Assembly: GCA_900112325.1 (NCBI GenBank) | Contig: FOLJ01000001.1 | Span: 62,001-126,000, forward strand | Direction: 5' to 3' | DNA from: Micromonospora sediminimaris | GTDB taxonomy: Bacteria > Actinomycetota > Actinomycetes > Mycobacteriales > Micromonosporaceae | Length of the DNA: 64,000 nt | Shown: in pieces, positions 54,194 to 63,251 of the stretch | How positions within the stretch are numbered: the stretch's first letter is position 1 | Layout of the letters: every line of letters starts with the position of its first letter | Notes under the pieces: generated by a model | Databases searched by the model: none | The model's input: only the letters and a program-made list of their open reading frames with translations | What the model was told of the DNA's origin: nothing | Translations under genes and position numbers: made by a program

Positions 54194-54224
54194 GGCGCCC
54201 GCCGGAACTGGTCCGGCGGGCGCC
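54194..54224. terminator. Terminator of the ctaE-qcrCAB operon
   Basis: Perfect 13-base arms 54194-54206 and 54212-54224 with a five-base loop lie 20 bases past the qcrB stop on the minus strand. Confidence 0.75.
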
Positions 54225-54244
54225 ACGTCACGTTGCGACGGATC

Positions 54245-55864
54245 TCAGGAGCGGGTCTCCCCGCTGGTGATCTCCTCCCGCTCCGGGCGCGGCTCGACCG
54301 GCGGGTGCCCCGGCGAGACCGGAGCCTCGGCCGGGCGCTCGATCGGGTAGAAGAAACCGCGGATGGCCGGGCCGAGCGCACCGAGCCGGTTCATCTTCTT
54401 CGGCACCACCCAGCCGGCGTAATCCAGCTCGCCGTGCCCGTTGCCCGCACTGAGCGGCTGGTGCACCTCGACGAACCGCCCGTCCGGCAGCCGCCGGATG
54501 ATGCCGGTCTCCACGCCGTGCGCGAGAACCTCCCGGTCGTGCTGCTGCAGGCCCAGACAGATCCGGTAGGTGACGTAGTACGCCAGCGGTGGAAGGAGCA
54601 GCAGACCGACCCGGCCGGCCCAGGTCATCGCGTTCAGGCTGATGTGGAACTTGTCGGCGATGACGTCGTTCGCGCCCGACAGCGTCAGGATCACGTAGAA
54701 CGTGAGGGCCATGACGCCCAGACCGGTGCGGAACGGGACGTCGCGGGGACGCTGGAGCAGGTTGTGGCTGCGGTAGTCCTTCAGGTGGCGAGCCTCCATG
54801 AAGGGATAGAGCAGGGATATCGCCACCAGGATGCCGGGTAGCACCACCGTCGGCCAGAACAGCGGCGGGATCACGTATCCCTCGCCGATGGGTATGGTGA
54901 TCTCCCAGTCCGGCATCAGGCGGGTCGAGCCGTCGAGGAACATGACGTACCAGTCCGGCTGGCTGGCCGCCGAGACCACCCACGCCTCGTACGGGCCGAA
55001 CAGCCAGACCGGGTTGATCTGGAACAGACCGCCCATCAGCGCGATCACGCCGAAGACGACCATGAAGAAGCCGCCCTGCTTGATCGCGTAGCGCGGGAAC
55101 ATCCGCTCGCCGACCACGTTGCCGTTCGTCCGGCCCGGTCCCGGCCACTGGGTGTGCTTCTGCTTGAACACCAGGCCCAGGTGCACGGTGATCAACGCGA
55201 CCAGTAGGCCGGGGATGAGCAGCACGTGGGCAATGAAGAACCGGCTGATGATGATCGTGCCGGGGAACTCGCCGTTGAAGACCGCCGCGGTCACCCAGGA
55301 GCCGATCACCGGGATGGAGAGCATGATCGCGGAAGCGATCCGCAGGCCAGTGCCGGACAGGCCGTCGTCCGGCAGCGAGTAGCCGGTGAAGCCGGCCAGG
55401 AAGCCGACCCAGAACAGCAGCGAGCCGATGATCCAGTTGGTCTCGCGCGGCTTGCGGAACGCGCCGGTGAAGAAGACCCGCAGCATGTGCACCACGATCG
55501 CGGCCATGAACAGCAGCGCCGCCCAGTGGTGCATCTGGCGCATGATCAGGCCGCCACGGACGTCGAAGGAGATGTCCAGCGTCGAGGCGTACGCGGCCGA
55601 CATCGGCGTGCCCCGCAGCGGGGCGTAGCTGCCGTTGTAGATGACCTCGGTCATCGCCGGCTCGAAGAAGAAGGTCAGGAAGACACCGGTCAGCAGCAGG
55701 ACGATGAACGAGAAGAGCGCGATCTCGCCGAGCAGGAAGGACCAGTGGTCGGGGAAGACCTTGTTGAGCAGTCGGCGCAGCGGAGTCGCCACCTGGAAGC
55801 GGTCGTCGACCGCTCGGGCGGTGTTGCCCGGCACTGCTGCCACGTCAAACTTTCGCCGCTTCAC
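54245..55864 (-). CDS. qcrB: Cytochrome bc1 complex cytochrome b subunit
   Basis: A 539-residue membrane subunit of the menaquinol-cytochrome c reductase that carries haems b. The haem-ligating His pairs are in QMHHWAALLFMAAIVVHMLR near residue 110 and HVLLIPGLLVALITVHLGLV near 215. Later segments include the conserved quinol-site region with PPLFWPTVVLP. Eight or nine transmembrane helices and an extended C-terminus fit the actinobacterial type. It works with QcrA and QcrC and passes electrons to the aa3 oxidase (CtaC-F). The GTG start overlaps the qcrA stop (GTGA); the operon ends at the following terminator. Confidence 0.95.
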   Translation of the reverse strand: MKRRKFDVAAVPGNTARAVDDRFQVATPLRRLLNKVFPDHWSFLLGEIALFSFIVLLLTGVFLTFFFEPAMTEVIYNGSYAPLRGTPMSAAYASTLDISFDVRGGLIMRQMHHWAALLFMAAIVVHMLRVFFTGAFRKPRETNWIIGSLLFWVGFLAGFTGYSLPDDGLSGTGLRIASAIMLSIPVIGSWVTAAVFNGEFPGTIIISRFFIAHVLLIPGLLVALITVHLGLVFKQKHTQWPGPGRTNGNVVGERMFPRYAIKQGGFFMVVFGVIALMGGLFQINPVWLFGPYEAWVVSAASQPDWYVMFLDGSTRLMPDWEITIPIGEGYVIPPLFWPTVVLPGILVAISLLYPFMEARHLKDYRSHNLLQRPRDVPFRTGLGVMALTFYVILTLSGANDVIADKFHISLNAMTWAGRVGLLLLPPLAYYVTYRICLGLQQHDREVLAHGVETGIIRRLPDGRFVEVHQPLSAGNGHGELDYAGWVVPKKMNRLGALGPAIRGFFYPIERPAEAPVSPGHPPVEPRPEREEITSGETRS

Positions 55865-56946
55865 GGCCGCTCCCAGAAGTCGGGCCCGACGGGTTCAGTG
55901 TAGTCGGACGTAGCCACGAAGTAACCTTCGGCGTCCACCTCGATCGGCAGCTGCGGCAGCCGCCGGCTGGCCGGACCGAAGACGGGCTTGGCGTTGTCGG
56001 TGATCAGGAACTGCGACTGGTGGCACGGGCAGAGCAGCCGGTTGGTCTGCTGTTCGTACAGGCTCGCCGGGCAGCCGGCGTGCGTGCAGATCTTCGAGTA
56101 CGCGGCGTAGTTGCCCCACATGTAGCCGCCGTGGCCCTCGCGCTCGTTGTTGCGGCGCGACGCCTCGGCGTCGTCCTCGCGCAGGTGGATCAGCAGGGTG
56201 GGCGAGTCCGCGTACCGGTTGCTGACCCCGTGCTCCACGCCCGGGAAGACGGTGATCTGACCACCGGCGCTGATGTCGGCCGGTCGGATGGGCCGGCCGT
56301 CCTCGCGGACCAGCCGGATCTTCTGACCGTCCCGGGGGGCGAACCCGGTGGTCATCATCTGGTCGTCCTTGTGCGGGTCGGAGATCAGCCCGCCGACCAG
56401 GGGCGCCGCGGCGACAGCGCCGACCGGCAGCAACCCGGCCAGCAGCGACACCCCGAGCAGCGGCCGACGCTTGACCCCCAGTTCGTCGGCCATGTACGCC
56501 ATGGTCTCGCCGGTGATCCGCTGGTCCTCGGCGGGCACCGCGCCCTCGTGCCGGTCCTGGATCGACACCTCCTTGGGCAGCAGCTTCTTGCCCCAGGTGA
56601 GGATGCCGAAGCCGATGCCGAGCAGGGCGACGCCGAGGGTCACCCCGAGCAGCGGGGTGTAGAGCTTGTCGCCGCCGCGACCCGGCTCGTACTCCCACGG
56701 CCACCAGATGTAGATGGCCAGGAAGGCGGTCGCCGCCAGCCCGGTCAGCAGGAAGAAGCCCGCCACCGTGCGGACCAGCCGCCGTTCGGCCTTGGTCCCC
56801 GGTGCCACCTGCGGCTCGTAGTGGACGATCTCGATGTCGTCCCGCCGGGCACCCTCCCGGACGATGTCGAACCGACTCAGCCGGGGGTCGTTCACGTCGA
56901 GCGGCTCTCCGCCCGGCAGGGCCCGCTGCCCGGTCTGGCTGCTCAT
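55861..56946 (-). CDS. qcrA: Cytochrome bc1 complex Rieske iron-sulfur subunit
   Basis: A 361-residue Rieske protein. Three predicted membrane helices lie in the N-terminal half (TVAGFFLLTGLAATAFLAIY, LLGVTLGVALLGIGFGILTW and SLLAGLLPVGAVAAAPLV). The [2Fe-2S] site is CTHAGCP near 305 and CPCHQSQF near 325, with two Cys and two His ligands. A cytosolic N-terminal region precedes the helices. It receives electrons from menaquinol and passes them to QcrC. The ATG at 56946 follows a GGGGGG by a few bases, 11 bases after the qcrC stop. The stop overlaps qcrB. Confidence 0.95.
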   Translation of the reverse strand: MSSQTGQRALPGGEPLDVNDPRLSRFDIVREGARRDDIEIVHYEPQVAPGTKAERRLVRTVAGFFLLTGLAATAFLAIYIWWPWEYEPGRGGDKLYTPLLGVTLGVALLGIGFGILTWGKKLLPKEVSIQDRHEGAVPAEDQRITGETMAYMADELGVKRRPLLGVSLLAGLLPVGAVAAAPLVGGLISDPHKDDQMMTTGFAPRDGQKIRLVREDGRPIRPADISAGGQITVFPGVEHGVSNRYADSPTLLIHLREDDAEASRRNNEREGHGGYMWGNYAAYSKICTHAGCPASLYEQQTNRLLCPCHQSQFLITDNAKPVFGPASRRLPQLPIEVDAEGYFVATSDYTEPVGPDFWERP

Positions 56947-56957
56947 GGTCCCCCCGC

Positions 56958-57797
56958 TCACGACTTGCCCGCGATCCACAGGCTGGCGAAGACCAGCGCG
57001 ACGATACCGACGAGGAAGATCGCCACTCCCTCGGTGGAGGGTCCGTACCGGCCCAGGTTGAACAGGCCGCCCGGGTCGCCGTCGTCCTTCAGCGTCTGCT
57101 GGATGTAGGCGATGATGTCCGCCTTCTGCTCCGGCGTGATCTGGTTGTCACCGAAGACCGGCATGTTCTGCGGGCCGCTGAGCATCGCCGCGTAGATCTG
57201 CCGGTCGGTGGCCGGCGCGAGGCTCGGCGCGTACTTGCCCGAGGAGAGGGCGCCGCCGCCGCCGCTGAACGCGTGGCACTGCGAGCAGTTGATCCGGTAC
57301 AGCTCGCCGCCGATCGCGACGTTGCCGTCGGCGTGCAGGTTGTCACCGGCCGGCACGACCGGGCCACCGCCGAGCTCCTGGATGTACGCCGCGAGCTGGT
57401 CGATCTCGTCGCGGGTGAACACCTCGGGCTTGCGCGCCGCCTGGGCCTCCTGCCGGGCCATCGGCATCCGACCGGTGCCCACCTGGAACTCCACGGAGGC
57501 GGCGCCGACGCCGATGAGGCTCGGCCCGCGCCCCTCGACCCCCTGCGCGTTGCGACCGTGACAGGTCACACAGCTCACGTCGAACAGCGCCTTGCCGTCG
57601 GCGGCGGCGGTGCTCAGCGGCGGGTTCTCCTGGGCGGCAGCGCCGGGGGCGAGGACGGTGTAGGCGCCGCCGGCCAGCATCAGCGCGGCGACCAGCCGGA
57701 CCGCAGCACCCAGCCGGCGGCGGCCCCTGCTGGGCGCCCCGGGCCGCCCGCGCAGCCGCGCGAGCAGACCGCGTCGGCGGTCGTTGTCAGAAGTCAT
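56958..57797 (-). CDS. qcrC: Cytochrome bc1 complex di-haem cytochrome c subunit
   Basis: A 279-residue di-haem c-type cytochrome. An N-terminal signal-anchor helix (residues about 25-55) and a C-terminal membrane helix (AIFLVGIVALVFASLWIAG) hold two covalent haem-binding CxxCH motifs: CVTCHGRNAQG near residue 76 and CSQCHAFSGGGG near 174. Two fused haem domains replace the cytochrome c1 plus c of other bacteria, as in the actinobacterial bcc complex. The operon order qcrC-qcrA-qcrB is standard. It starts 76 bases after the ctaE stop. ATG start. Confidence 0.95.
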   Translation of the reverse strand: MTSDNDRRRGLLARLRGRPGAPSRGRRRLGAAVRLVAALMLAGGAYTVLAPGAAAQENPPLSTAAADGKALFDVSCVTCHGRNAQGVEGRGPSLIGVGAASVEFQVGTGRMPMARQEAQAARKPEVFTRDEIDQLAAYIQELGGGPVVPAGDNLHADGNVAIGGELYRINCSQCHAFSGGGGALSSGKYAPSLAPATDRQIYAAMLSGPQNMPVFGDNQITPEQKADIIAYIQQTLKDDGDPGGLFNLGRYGPSTEGVAIFLVGIVALVFASLWIAGKS

Positions 57798-57873
57798 GAC
57801 CTGTGTCCTTAACCGGTTGGACCTTGTGTTGCGGGGGGTGGAGCAGCGGCAAGGCGGCTGGCGCGCGCCAAGA

Positions 57874-58473
57874 TCACTGAAGCCAGTAGATCATGGCGTA
57901 GAGCGCGATCCACACGACGTCGACGAAGTGCCAGTAGTACGACACCACGATCGCGGCGGTGGCCTGAGCCGGGGTGAACCGGCCCATGGTGGTACGGATC
58001 ATGAAGATCACGAAGGCGATCAGACCCCCGGTGACGTGCAGGCCGTGGAAGCCGGTGGTCAGGTAGAACATCGACCCGTAGCCGTCGCTGTTGATCTTGA
58101 CGCCGTGGTGCACCAGCTCGCGGTACTCGTTGAGCTGGCCGAGCACGAAGATCAGACCCATCACGAAGGTGATCGTGAACCAGCGCCGCAGCGCGTGGAC
58201 GTCACCCTTCTCGGCGGCGAACACGCCGAGCTGGCAGGTCACCGAGGACAACACCAGGATCACCGTGAAGGTGGTCGCGTACGGGATGTTGAGGACCTCG
58301 GTGTGCTCCGCCCACTGCTCCGGTGCCGCCGCGCGGATGGAGAAGTACATCGCGAACAGCGCCGCGAAGAACATGAGTTCGCTGGAGAGCCAGACGATCG
58401 TCCCGACGCTGACCATGTTGGGACGCGTCAGGGAGTGGATCCGGCTCTTGTCAATGGCTGGGGCCGCAGTCAC
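57874..58473 (-). CDS. ctaE: Cytochrome c oxidase subunit III
   Basis: A 199-residue membrane subunit with five helices. [20 protein letters not shown] and [20 protein letters not shown] open the protein and [19 protein letters not shown] His and [19 protein letters not shown] close it, as in subunit III of aa3 oxidase. The GTG at 58473 gives [12 protein letters not shown], the usual actinobacterial start; 58497 is an alternative. Its position before qcrC is typical of the actinobacterial respirasome, in which bc1 and aa3 form one supercomplex. It is divergent from ctaG with about 108 bases between starts. Confidence 0.95.
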   Translation of the reverse strand: MTAAPAIDKSRIHSLTRPNMVSVGTIVWLSSELMFFAALFAMYFSIRAAAPEQWAEHTEVLNIPYATTFTVILVLSSVTCQLGVFAAEKGDVHALRRWFTITFVMGLIFVLGQLNEYRELVHHGVKINSDGYGSMFYLTTGFHGLHVTGGLIAFVIFMIRTTMGRFTPAQATAAIVVSYYWHFVDVVWIALYAMIYWLQ

Positions 58474-58568
58474 GCGGTCATTATTGCCGTTCACCACGGC
58501 CGGCGATCAGCGGGGGGTGAAACCCGGGCCAGGTGTGGCCCGATCGGTACCGTCCGGTTCGCCTGACC

Positions 58569-58574
58569 TAGGCT
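58569..58574 (+). promoter_or_regulatory. Probable -10 box for leaderless ctaG
   Basis: TAGGCT ends seven bases before the GTG of the ctaG gene, the spacing expected if transcription starts on the start codon. No clear -35 box was seen. Confidence 0.4.
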
Positions 58575-58581
58575 GTTTGGT

Positions 58582-59583
58582 GTGCTGCACGTCGATCCGA
58601 TCTCCCTGGCTGCTCCGGCCGCGCCGCTGCTCACGGCGGCCATGACCGGCTCTGCCGCGAACGGGATGACGACGGGCGTCGGGGCAGTGGCGGCCGAAGC
58701 CGCCCCACCGCCGTTCTCCATCACCGCCGTGGTGACCGAGGCGCGGCTGGACAGCTGGCTCGCCGTCGGCCTGGTCCTCGCCGCCGGTCTCTATCTCTAC
58801 GGGGTGTACCGGCTGCGGCTGCGCGGCGACCGCTGGCCGGTCGCCCGGACGATCTTCTTCCTCGGTCCCGGCCTCGGCGGCATCGCCTCGGTGACGGTCA
58901 GCGGGCTGGAGACGTACGACACCACGCTGCTGTCGGTGCACATGGTGCAGCACATGGTGCTGTCCATGGTCTCGCCGATCTTCCTGGCGCTGGGCGCGCC
59001 GGTGACCCTGGCCCTGCGTACCCTGCCGACCGGTCCACGCAAGCGGCTGCTCGCGGTGGTGCACAGCCGGATCGCCCGGATCTACACCTTCCCGCTCGTG
59101 GCGTTCGCCATCTTCGTGGTGAACCCGTTCGCGCTCTACTTCACCGACCTGTACCGCTACACGCTGGAGCACGCCTGGGCGCACGAGGTGGTGCACGTGC
59201 ATTTCATCATGACCGGCTGCGTCTTCTTCTGGCCGCTGCTCGGACTGGATCCGCTGCCGGGACGCTGGCCGTACCCCGGGCGGGCACTGCTGATGCTGTT
59301 GTCGGTGCCGTTCCACACCGTGCTCGGGCTGACGATCATGCAGAGCACCACCCTCTTCGGCGGCGACTGGTACCCCTCGCTCGGGCTGACCTGGGCCGAC
59401 CCGTGGGAGGACCAGGTGCTCGCCGGCGGGATCCTGTGGGCCGGTGGCGAGTTCGTCAGCGTGACGATGCTCGCAGTCCTGGTGGTGCAGTGGATGCGTC
59501 AGGCCGAGCGGGAGGCCCGCCGGATCGACCGCGAACTGGATCGCCAGGAGGCCCGCCGCCGAGCGGCGGAAACGAGGGCCTGA
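58582..59583 (+). CDS. ctaG: CtaG-type cytochrome c oxidase assembly membrane protein
   Basis: A 333-residue protein with about six to seven helices resembling the Caa3-type CtaG family involved in copper delivery or assembly of the oxidase. VSVHMVQHMVLSMVSPIFLA near residue 115 and RYTLEHAWAHEVVHVHFIMT near 190 contain conserved His that could bind copper. Charged C-terminal tail with a basic helix (REARRIDRELDRQEARRRAA) faces the cytosol. It is divergent from the ctaE-qcr operon, so its role in oxidase assembly fits. GTG start, probably leaderless (TAGGCT box seven bases upstream). An ATG at 58642 is less likely. Confidence 0.88.
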   Translation: MLHVDPISLAAPAAPLLTAAMTGSAANGMTTGVGAVAAEAAPPPFSITAVVTEARLDSWLAVGLVLAAGLYLYGVYRLRLRGDRWPVARTIFFLGPGLGGIASVTVSGLETYDTTLLSVHMVQHMVLSMVSPIFLALGAPVTLALRTLPTGPRKRLLAVVHSRIARIYTFPLVAFAIFVVNPFALYFTDLYRYTLEHAWAHEVVHVHFIMTGCVFFWPLLGLDPLPGRWPYPGRALLMLLSVPFHTVLGLTIMQSTTLFGGDWYPSLGLTWADPWEDQVLAGGILWAGGEFVSVTMLAVLVVQWMRQAEREARRIDRELDRQEARRRAAETRA

Positions 59584-59669
59584 GGGCAGCCCGGCAACCG
59601 GCCGGGGCGGCGTGTCGCGCGCACCACACCGACCGGTACGATCAGCCACGCAGCTACGAAGTGGGAGCC

Positions 59670-59750
59670 GTGAAAGCCATGAGCGAGCGGATCAAGCTCG
59701 GTGCGATGGTGTCTCAGGACGGCCCGAAGCGAAGCGGAGTGTCGGCATGA
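59670..59750 (+). CDS. Very small ORF coupled to the pseudo-receiver gene
   Basis: A 26-codon frame (GTG at 59670 or ATG at 59679) encoding VKAMSERIKLGAMVSQDGPK and a short tail, ending in a TGA that overlaps the ATG of the next gene (ATGA). A GGGAG lies just upstream of the GTG. The sequence is polar and basic, without signal peptide. It could be a leader peptide that controls translation of the pseudo-receiver or an expressed micro-protein; nothing else supports it. Confidence 0.35.
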   Translation: MKAMSERIKLGAMVSQDGPKRSGVSA

Positions 59751-60142
59751 GCGACCGTCTGTGCACCGTCCTGCTCTACAGCGACGACCCGCAGGTGCGG
59801 GACCGGATGCGGCTCGCCGTCGGCACCCGACCCGCGGCCGACCTGCGGGTCGAGTTCGTCGAGGCGTCCACCTACGCCGAGTGCGTCCGACTGGTCGACG
59901 ACTACGAGATCGACCTGATGCTGCTCGACGGTGAGGCCACCCCCGGCGGCGGCATCGGCATCGCCCGACAGATCAAGGACGACCGTGACGACGCCCCACC
60001 CACCTGTGTGGTGATCGCCCGCGCCGCCGACCGCTGGCTGGCGTCCTTCGCCGAGGTCGACGCCACTCTGGTGCACCCGCTCGACCCGGTCACCACCGCC
60101 GCCACCGTGACCGAGCTGCTGCGCGCGGGCGCACCCGCCTGA
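59747..60142 (+). CDS. Receiver-like domain protein lacking key phosphorylation residues
   Basis: A 131-residue stand-alone protein with a CheY-like fold pattern. The beta1 segment TVLLYSDDPQVRDRMRLAVG has a single matched Asp (the first of the usual pair is Ser). The phospho-Asp position is present in IDLMLLDGEATPGGG near residue 63. The Thr/Ser position in TCVVIARAADRWL is Ala, and the Lys position in TLVHPLDPVTTAA is lost. It therefore looks like a pseudo-receiver that cannot be phosphorylated in the usual way. ATG overlaps the small upstream ORF. It lies just before trpD, and the Streptomyces locus has a comparable gene in memory. Confidence 0.8.
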   Translation: MSDRLCTVLLYSDDPQVRDRMRLAVGTRPAADLRVEFVEASTYAECVRLVDDYEIDLMLLDGEATPGGGIGIARQIKDDRDDAPPTCVVIARAADRWLASFAEVDATLVHPLDPVTTAATVTELLRAGAPA

Positions 60143-60226
60143 CGTCCCACTCCGGCACCGCCACGGCGCCGGGCGAGCCGGCGCCGGTCCCGTCCCACCC
60201 GTAACCGTCTGCTCGGGAGGCCCACC

Positions 60227-61273
60227 ATGGGCGATCGGACCTGGCCGCACCTGCTCACCGCGCTGCTGCGCGGCGAGGAACTATCCGCCGCCGACACCGC
60301 CTGGGCGATGGGCGAGATCATGTCCGGGTCGGCCGGGCCGGCCCAGATCGCCGGCTTCGCCGTCGCGCTGCGGGCCAAGGGCGAGACCCCGGCCGAGGTG
60401 ACCGGGCTGGTCGAGGCGATGCTCAGCCGGGCCGTCCCGGTCGAGCTGCCCGAGGAGGTACGCGCCGAGGCGCTCGACGTGGTCGGCACCGGTGGCGACC
60501 TCGCCCACACGGTAAACATCTCCACGATGACGGCGCTGGTCGTGGCCGGGGCCGGCGTACGCGTGGTCAAGCACGGCAACCGGGCCGCCTCGTCCTCCTG
60601 CGGCACCGCCGACCTGCTGGAGTTCCTCGGCATTCCACTGGATCTCGGGCCCGATCAGGTGGCCCGCTGCGTGGCCGAGGCCGGGATCGGCTTCTGCTTC
60701 GCGGCCCGGTTCCACCCCGGCATGCGCCACGCCGGTCCGGTCCGCCGGGAACTGGGCGTGCCGACCGCGTTCAACTTCCTCGGCCCGCTGACCAATCCGG
60801 GCCGTCCCCGCTCGGGCGCCGTCGGCTGCTTCGACGCCACGATGGCGCCGGTGATGGCGGCCGTCTTCGCGGCCCGCGGCGACTCGGTGCTGGTGATGCG
60901 CGGCGAGGACGGGCTGGACGAGTTCACCACTGCCGCGGCGACCCGGTTCTGGATCGCCCAGAACGGGACCGTCAGGGAGGCCGTGGTGGACGCGGTCGAC
61001 CTCGGCGTACCCCGGGCCACCCTGGCCGACCTGCGCGGCGGCGACGCGGCCCACAACGCCGACGTGGCCCGGCGGCTGCTCGCCGGCGAACCGGGACCGG
61101 TACGCGACGCCGTCCTGGTCAACGCGGCGGCGGCCCTGGCCACCCAGGGGCCCCTGGACGGCGACCTGACCGACGCGCTCCGCGCCGGCCTGGGCCGCGC
61201 CGCCGAGTCGATCGACTCCGGCGCGGCCGCCCGCACCCTGGACCGCTGGATCGAGGTCGCCCGCACCGTCTGA
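60227..61273 (+). CDS. trpD: Anthranilate phosphoribosyltransferase
   Basis: A 348-residue enzyme of tryptophan synthesis that joins anthranilate to phosphoribosyl diphosphate. The PRPP-binding motif is [20 protein letters not shown] near residue 86, the [18 protein letters not shown] segment near 115 has the anthranilate/metal-binding region, and [20 protein letters not shown] with [12 protein letters not shown] follow. Length matches the family. An ATG with a GGGAGG upstream starts the gene. It sits close to the respiratory genes as in M. tuberculosis (Rv2192c), without other trp genes, and follows the pseudo-receiver. Confidence 0.96.
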   Translation: MGDRTWPHLLTALLRGEELSAADTAWAMGEIMSGSAGPAQIAGFAVALRAKGETPAEVTGLVEAMLSRAVPVELPEEVRAEALDVVGTGGDLAHTVNISTMTALVVAGAGVRVVKHGNRAASSSCGTADLLEFLGIPLDLGPDQVARCVAEAGIGFCFAARFHPGMRHAGPVRRELGVPTAFNFLGPLTNPGRPRSGAVGCFDATMAPVMAAVFAARGDSVLVMRGEDGLDEFTTAAATRFWIAQNGTVREAVVDAVDLGVPRATLADLRGGDAAHNADVARRLLAGEPGPVRDAVLVNAAAALATQGPLDGDLTDALRAGLGRAAESIDSGAAARTLDRWIEVARTV

Positions 61274-61379
61274 TCCCACCCGGTGCTCGACGCGGGGTGT
61301 GTCGGAGGGCCGTGGAAAACTACAACTGAGTAGTTCCGGCGATGCCCAGCGACCGGCCGCCGAGCGGAAGGAGAGGTCC

Positions 61380-61580
61380 GTGACGGAGCGCGACCTTCAC
61401 TGCGACACCTGCGGCAGCATCCAGCCGTTCGAGGCGCCGCCCTGCGTCGACGGCCACGGGGCCGACTGCCCCGAGCGCGCCTGTACCGGCTGCGGGGCGG
61501 CGATCATCACCGTCTTCGTCCTCAGCCCGCCGCGCCGGTCGTCCCGTCGCCGCACGGCGATCCGACACCGCGCCGCCTGA
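61380..61580 (+). CDS. Small zinc-ribbon protein
   Basis: A 66-residue protein with GTG start at 61380 behind a strong AAGGAGAG ribosome-binding site. Residues about 6-50 hold two Cys pairs, CDTCGSIQPFEAPPCVDG and CPERACTGCG, in rubredoxin- or zinc-ribbon-like spacing, with additional His and Asp in between. A basic Arg-rich tail (RRSSRRRTAIRHRAA) follows, suiting nucleic-acid binding. Longer upstream frames (from 61299) lack a ribosome-binding site. Function unknown. A hairpin terminator follows between it and the convergent ctaF. Confidence 0.7.
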   Translation: MTERDLHCDTCGSIQPFEAPPCVDGHGADCPERACTGCGAAIITVFVLSPPRRSSRRRTAIRHRAA

Positions 61581-61600
61581 ACCGGCTCACCCACCAACGA

Positions 61601-61632
61601 CGAGAGCCCGCCCCGGTTGGGGCGGGCTCTCG
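61601..61632. terminator. Bidirectional terminator hairpin
   Basis: Perfect 14-base arms 61601-61614 and 61619-61632 with a GGTT loop, followed on the plus strand by a T-containing stretch. It lies 20 bases past the zinc-ribbon gene and 15 bases past the ctaF stop. Confidence 0.88.
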
Positions 61633-61647
61633 CTTCGTTTCCGCGGC

Positions 61648-62076
61648 TCAGTGCTCGGCGGTGCGCCGGGTGCCGCTGTAGTACTCGAACAGCAGGCCGC
61701 AGGCGGCCAGGATCACGGCCAGCGCACCGAGGCCGAGCAGCCAGAACTGCCAGAACACCAGGCCCAGGCCGGCGATCGCGGCGGCCAGGGCCAGCCCGAA
61801 CGGCCAGTAGCTGCCCGGGCTGAAGAAGCCGATCTCGCCCGCGCCGTCGGCGATCTCGGCGTCCGGCCGGTCCTCCGGACGCAGGTCGATCCGGCGGGAG
61901 ACGAACCAGAAGAAGCCGCCGCACATCGCGCAGAGCAGGAACGACAGCAGCAGGGCCACGGTGCCGATCCACTCGACCCGACCGTCCGCTTCGGCCCACG
62001 TCCAGCCGCCGTAGAGGAAGGTCGCGAACAGCAGGAACCCGGCGATGATCAGGAAGATACGCCACTCGGTCTTCAT
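61648..62076 (-). CDS. ctaF: Cytochrome c oxidase subunit IV (actinobacterial CtaF)
   Basis: A 142-residue membrane protein with four helices: KTEWRIFLIIAGFLLFATFL, TVALLLSFLLCAMCGGFFWF, FGLALAAAIAGLGLVFWQFW and LGALAVILAACGLLFEYYSG. The N-terminus and the FFSPGSYWPFGLAL motif are typical of actinobacterial oxidase subunit IV. It starts at an ATG with a GAGG eight bases upstream, 10 bases after the ctaC stop, so ctaC-ctaF are cotranscribed. No ctaD lies between them. A terminator follows. Confidence 0.9.
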   Translation of the reverse strand: MKTEWRIFLIIAGFLLFATFLYGGWTWAEADGRVEWIGTVALLLSFLLCAMCGGFFWFVSRRIDLRPEDRPDAEIADGAGEIGFFSPGSYWPFGLALAAAIAGLGLVFWQFWLLGLGALAVILAACGLLFEYYSGTRRTAEH

Positions 62077-62086
62077 GCCGGTTGCC

Positions 62087-63058
62087 TCAGCTTCCCGTGC
62101 CGGCCGGAGCGGTGTCCGGGTTGAAGTTGCTCTCGGTGCGCCGCGTCTCGAACGGCCGCGTGGTGGTCGCGTACGGCTCCTCACCGATCGACGTCAACGC
62201 GTCCTGGGTCGAGGCACCGCCCTGCTTCGCGGCGAGGAAGCGGTCGAAGTTCTCCGGCGAGACGACCCGCAGCTCGAAGTTCATGAAGGCGTGGTAGCTG
62301 CCGCACAGCTCGGCGCAGCGGCCCACGTAGGCCCCCTCGGTCTCCAGCGAGGAGACCTCGAAGACGTTACGGATGCTGCCGGGCATGACGTCCCGCTTGA
62401 ACAGCATCTCCGGCACCCAGAACGAGTGGATGACGTCGCGGCTGGTCTCCTCGAACCGGATGGACCGGCCGGTCGGCAGCACCAGGATCGGGATGACCTC
62501 GCTGGTGCCGAGCACCGACGCGGTGGTCTCGGCGTCGACGCCCTGGCCGTCGCGGTAGTTGAACTGCCAGTTCCACTTGAAGGCCACGACCTCGACGGTG
62601 ACGTCGGGGTTGTTGGTGGTCTTCACCACGTCGGTCTGCACCACCGCGGTGTAGTAGAAGAGCACCGAGACGATCAGCACCGGCGCGATGGTGTAGAGGA
62701 ACTCCATCGGCAGGTTGTAGCGGGTCTGCACCGGCAGCTCGTTGCCGCGCTTGCGGTAGCGCACGATGCACCAGAAGATCAGGCCCCAGACGAAGAAGCC
62801 GACCGCGAGTGCCGCGACACACGAGGCGATCCACAGGTCGTACATCCGCCGGGCCTCGGGAGTGATGCCGCCCTGCGGCCACCCGAAGCCCCCGAACGCC
62901 GCACCGACGTCACAGCCCGTGAGCAGGACCAGCAGCGCCGCCCCACTGAATCCGAGCCCGGCGAGACGCCCGGCACGACGCCCCCGCCGCCCACCGGCTC
63001 GCGGGGTTGCGCTGCGCCGTACGGCCGTCGGCCGTACCTCCGAACTCCTTGCGACCAC
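62087..63058 (-). CDS. ctaC: Cytochrome c oxidase subunit II
   Basis: A 323-residue subunit that accepts electrons from QcrC through the Cu-A centre. An N-terminal lipobox (LLTGC near residue 49) indicates a lipoprotein start. Two helices anchor it (WIASCVAALAVGFFVWGLIF and MEFLYTIAPVLIVSVLFYYT). The Cu-A site is formed by His in HSFWVPEMLFK and the Cys/Cys/His/Met set in GRCAELCGSYHAFMNFELRV near 265. The GTG at 63058 has a GGGAGG nine bases upstream. It is followed by ctaF. Divergent from the desulfurase gene with 193 bases between. Confidence 0.95.
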   Translation of the reverse strand: MVARSSEVRPTAVRRSATPRAGGRRGRRAGRLAGLGFSGAALLVLLTGCDVGAAFGGFGWPQGGITPEARRMYDLWIASCVAALAVGFFVWGLIFWCIVRYRKRGNELPVQTRYNLPMEFLYTIAPVLIVSVLFYYTAVVQTDVVKTTNNPDVTVEVVAFKWNWQFNYRDGQGVDAETTASVLGTSEVIPILVLPTGRSIRFEETSRDVIHSFWVPEMLFKRDVMPGSIRNVFEVSSLETEGAYVGRCAELCGSYHAFMNFELRVVSPENFDRFLAAKQGGASTQDALTSIGEEPYATTTRPFETRRTESNFNPDTAPAGTGS

Positions 63059-63251
63059 CTGGTCCTGCCTCCCTAGCGCGCCGCGGTGTCCTCGTTTCGG
63101 CCGGCTCCGCCGAGCGGAGCCGCCGCACCGGCGGCAAAGGCGTCACCGACGGTCGCAGATTACTCGACCATGACGGGCTGGACCCGGTTGGGGTCGTTGT
63201 CCGCACCCGACGAGGGATCTTGTGCCGACCGAGGCGATAGCGTGGGCAGAC

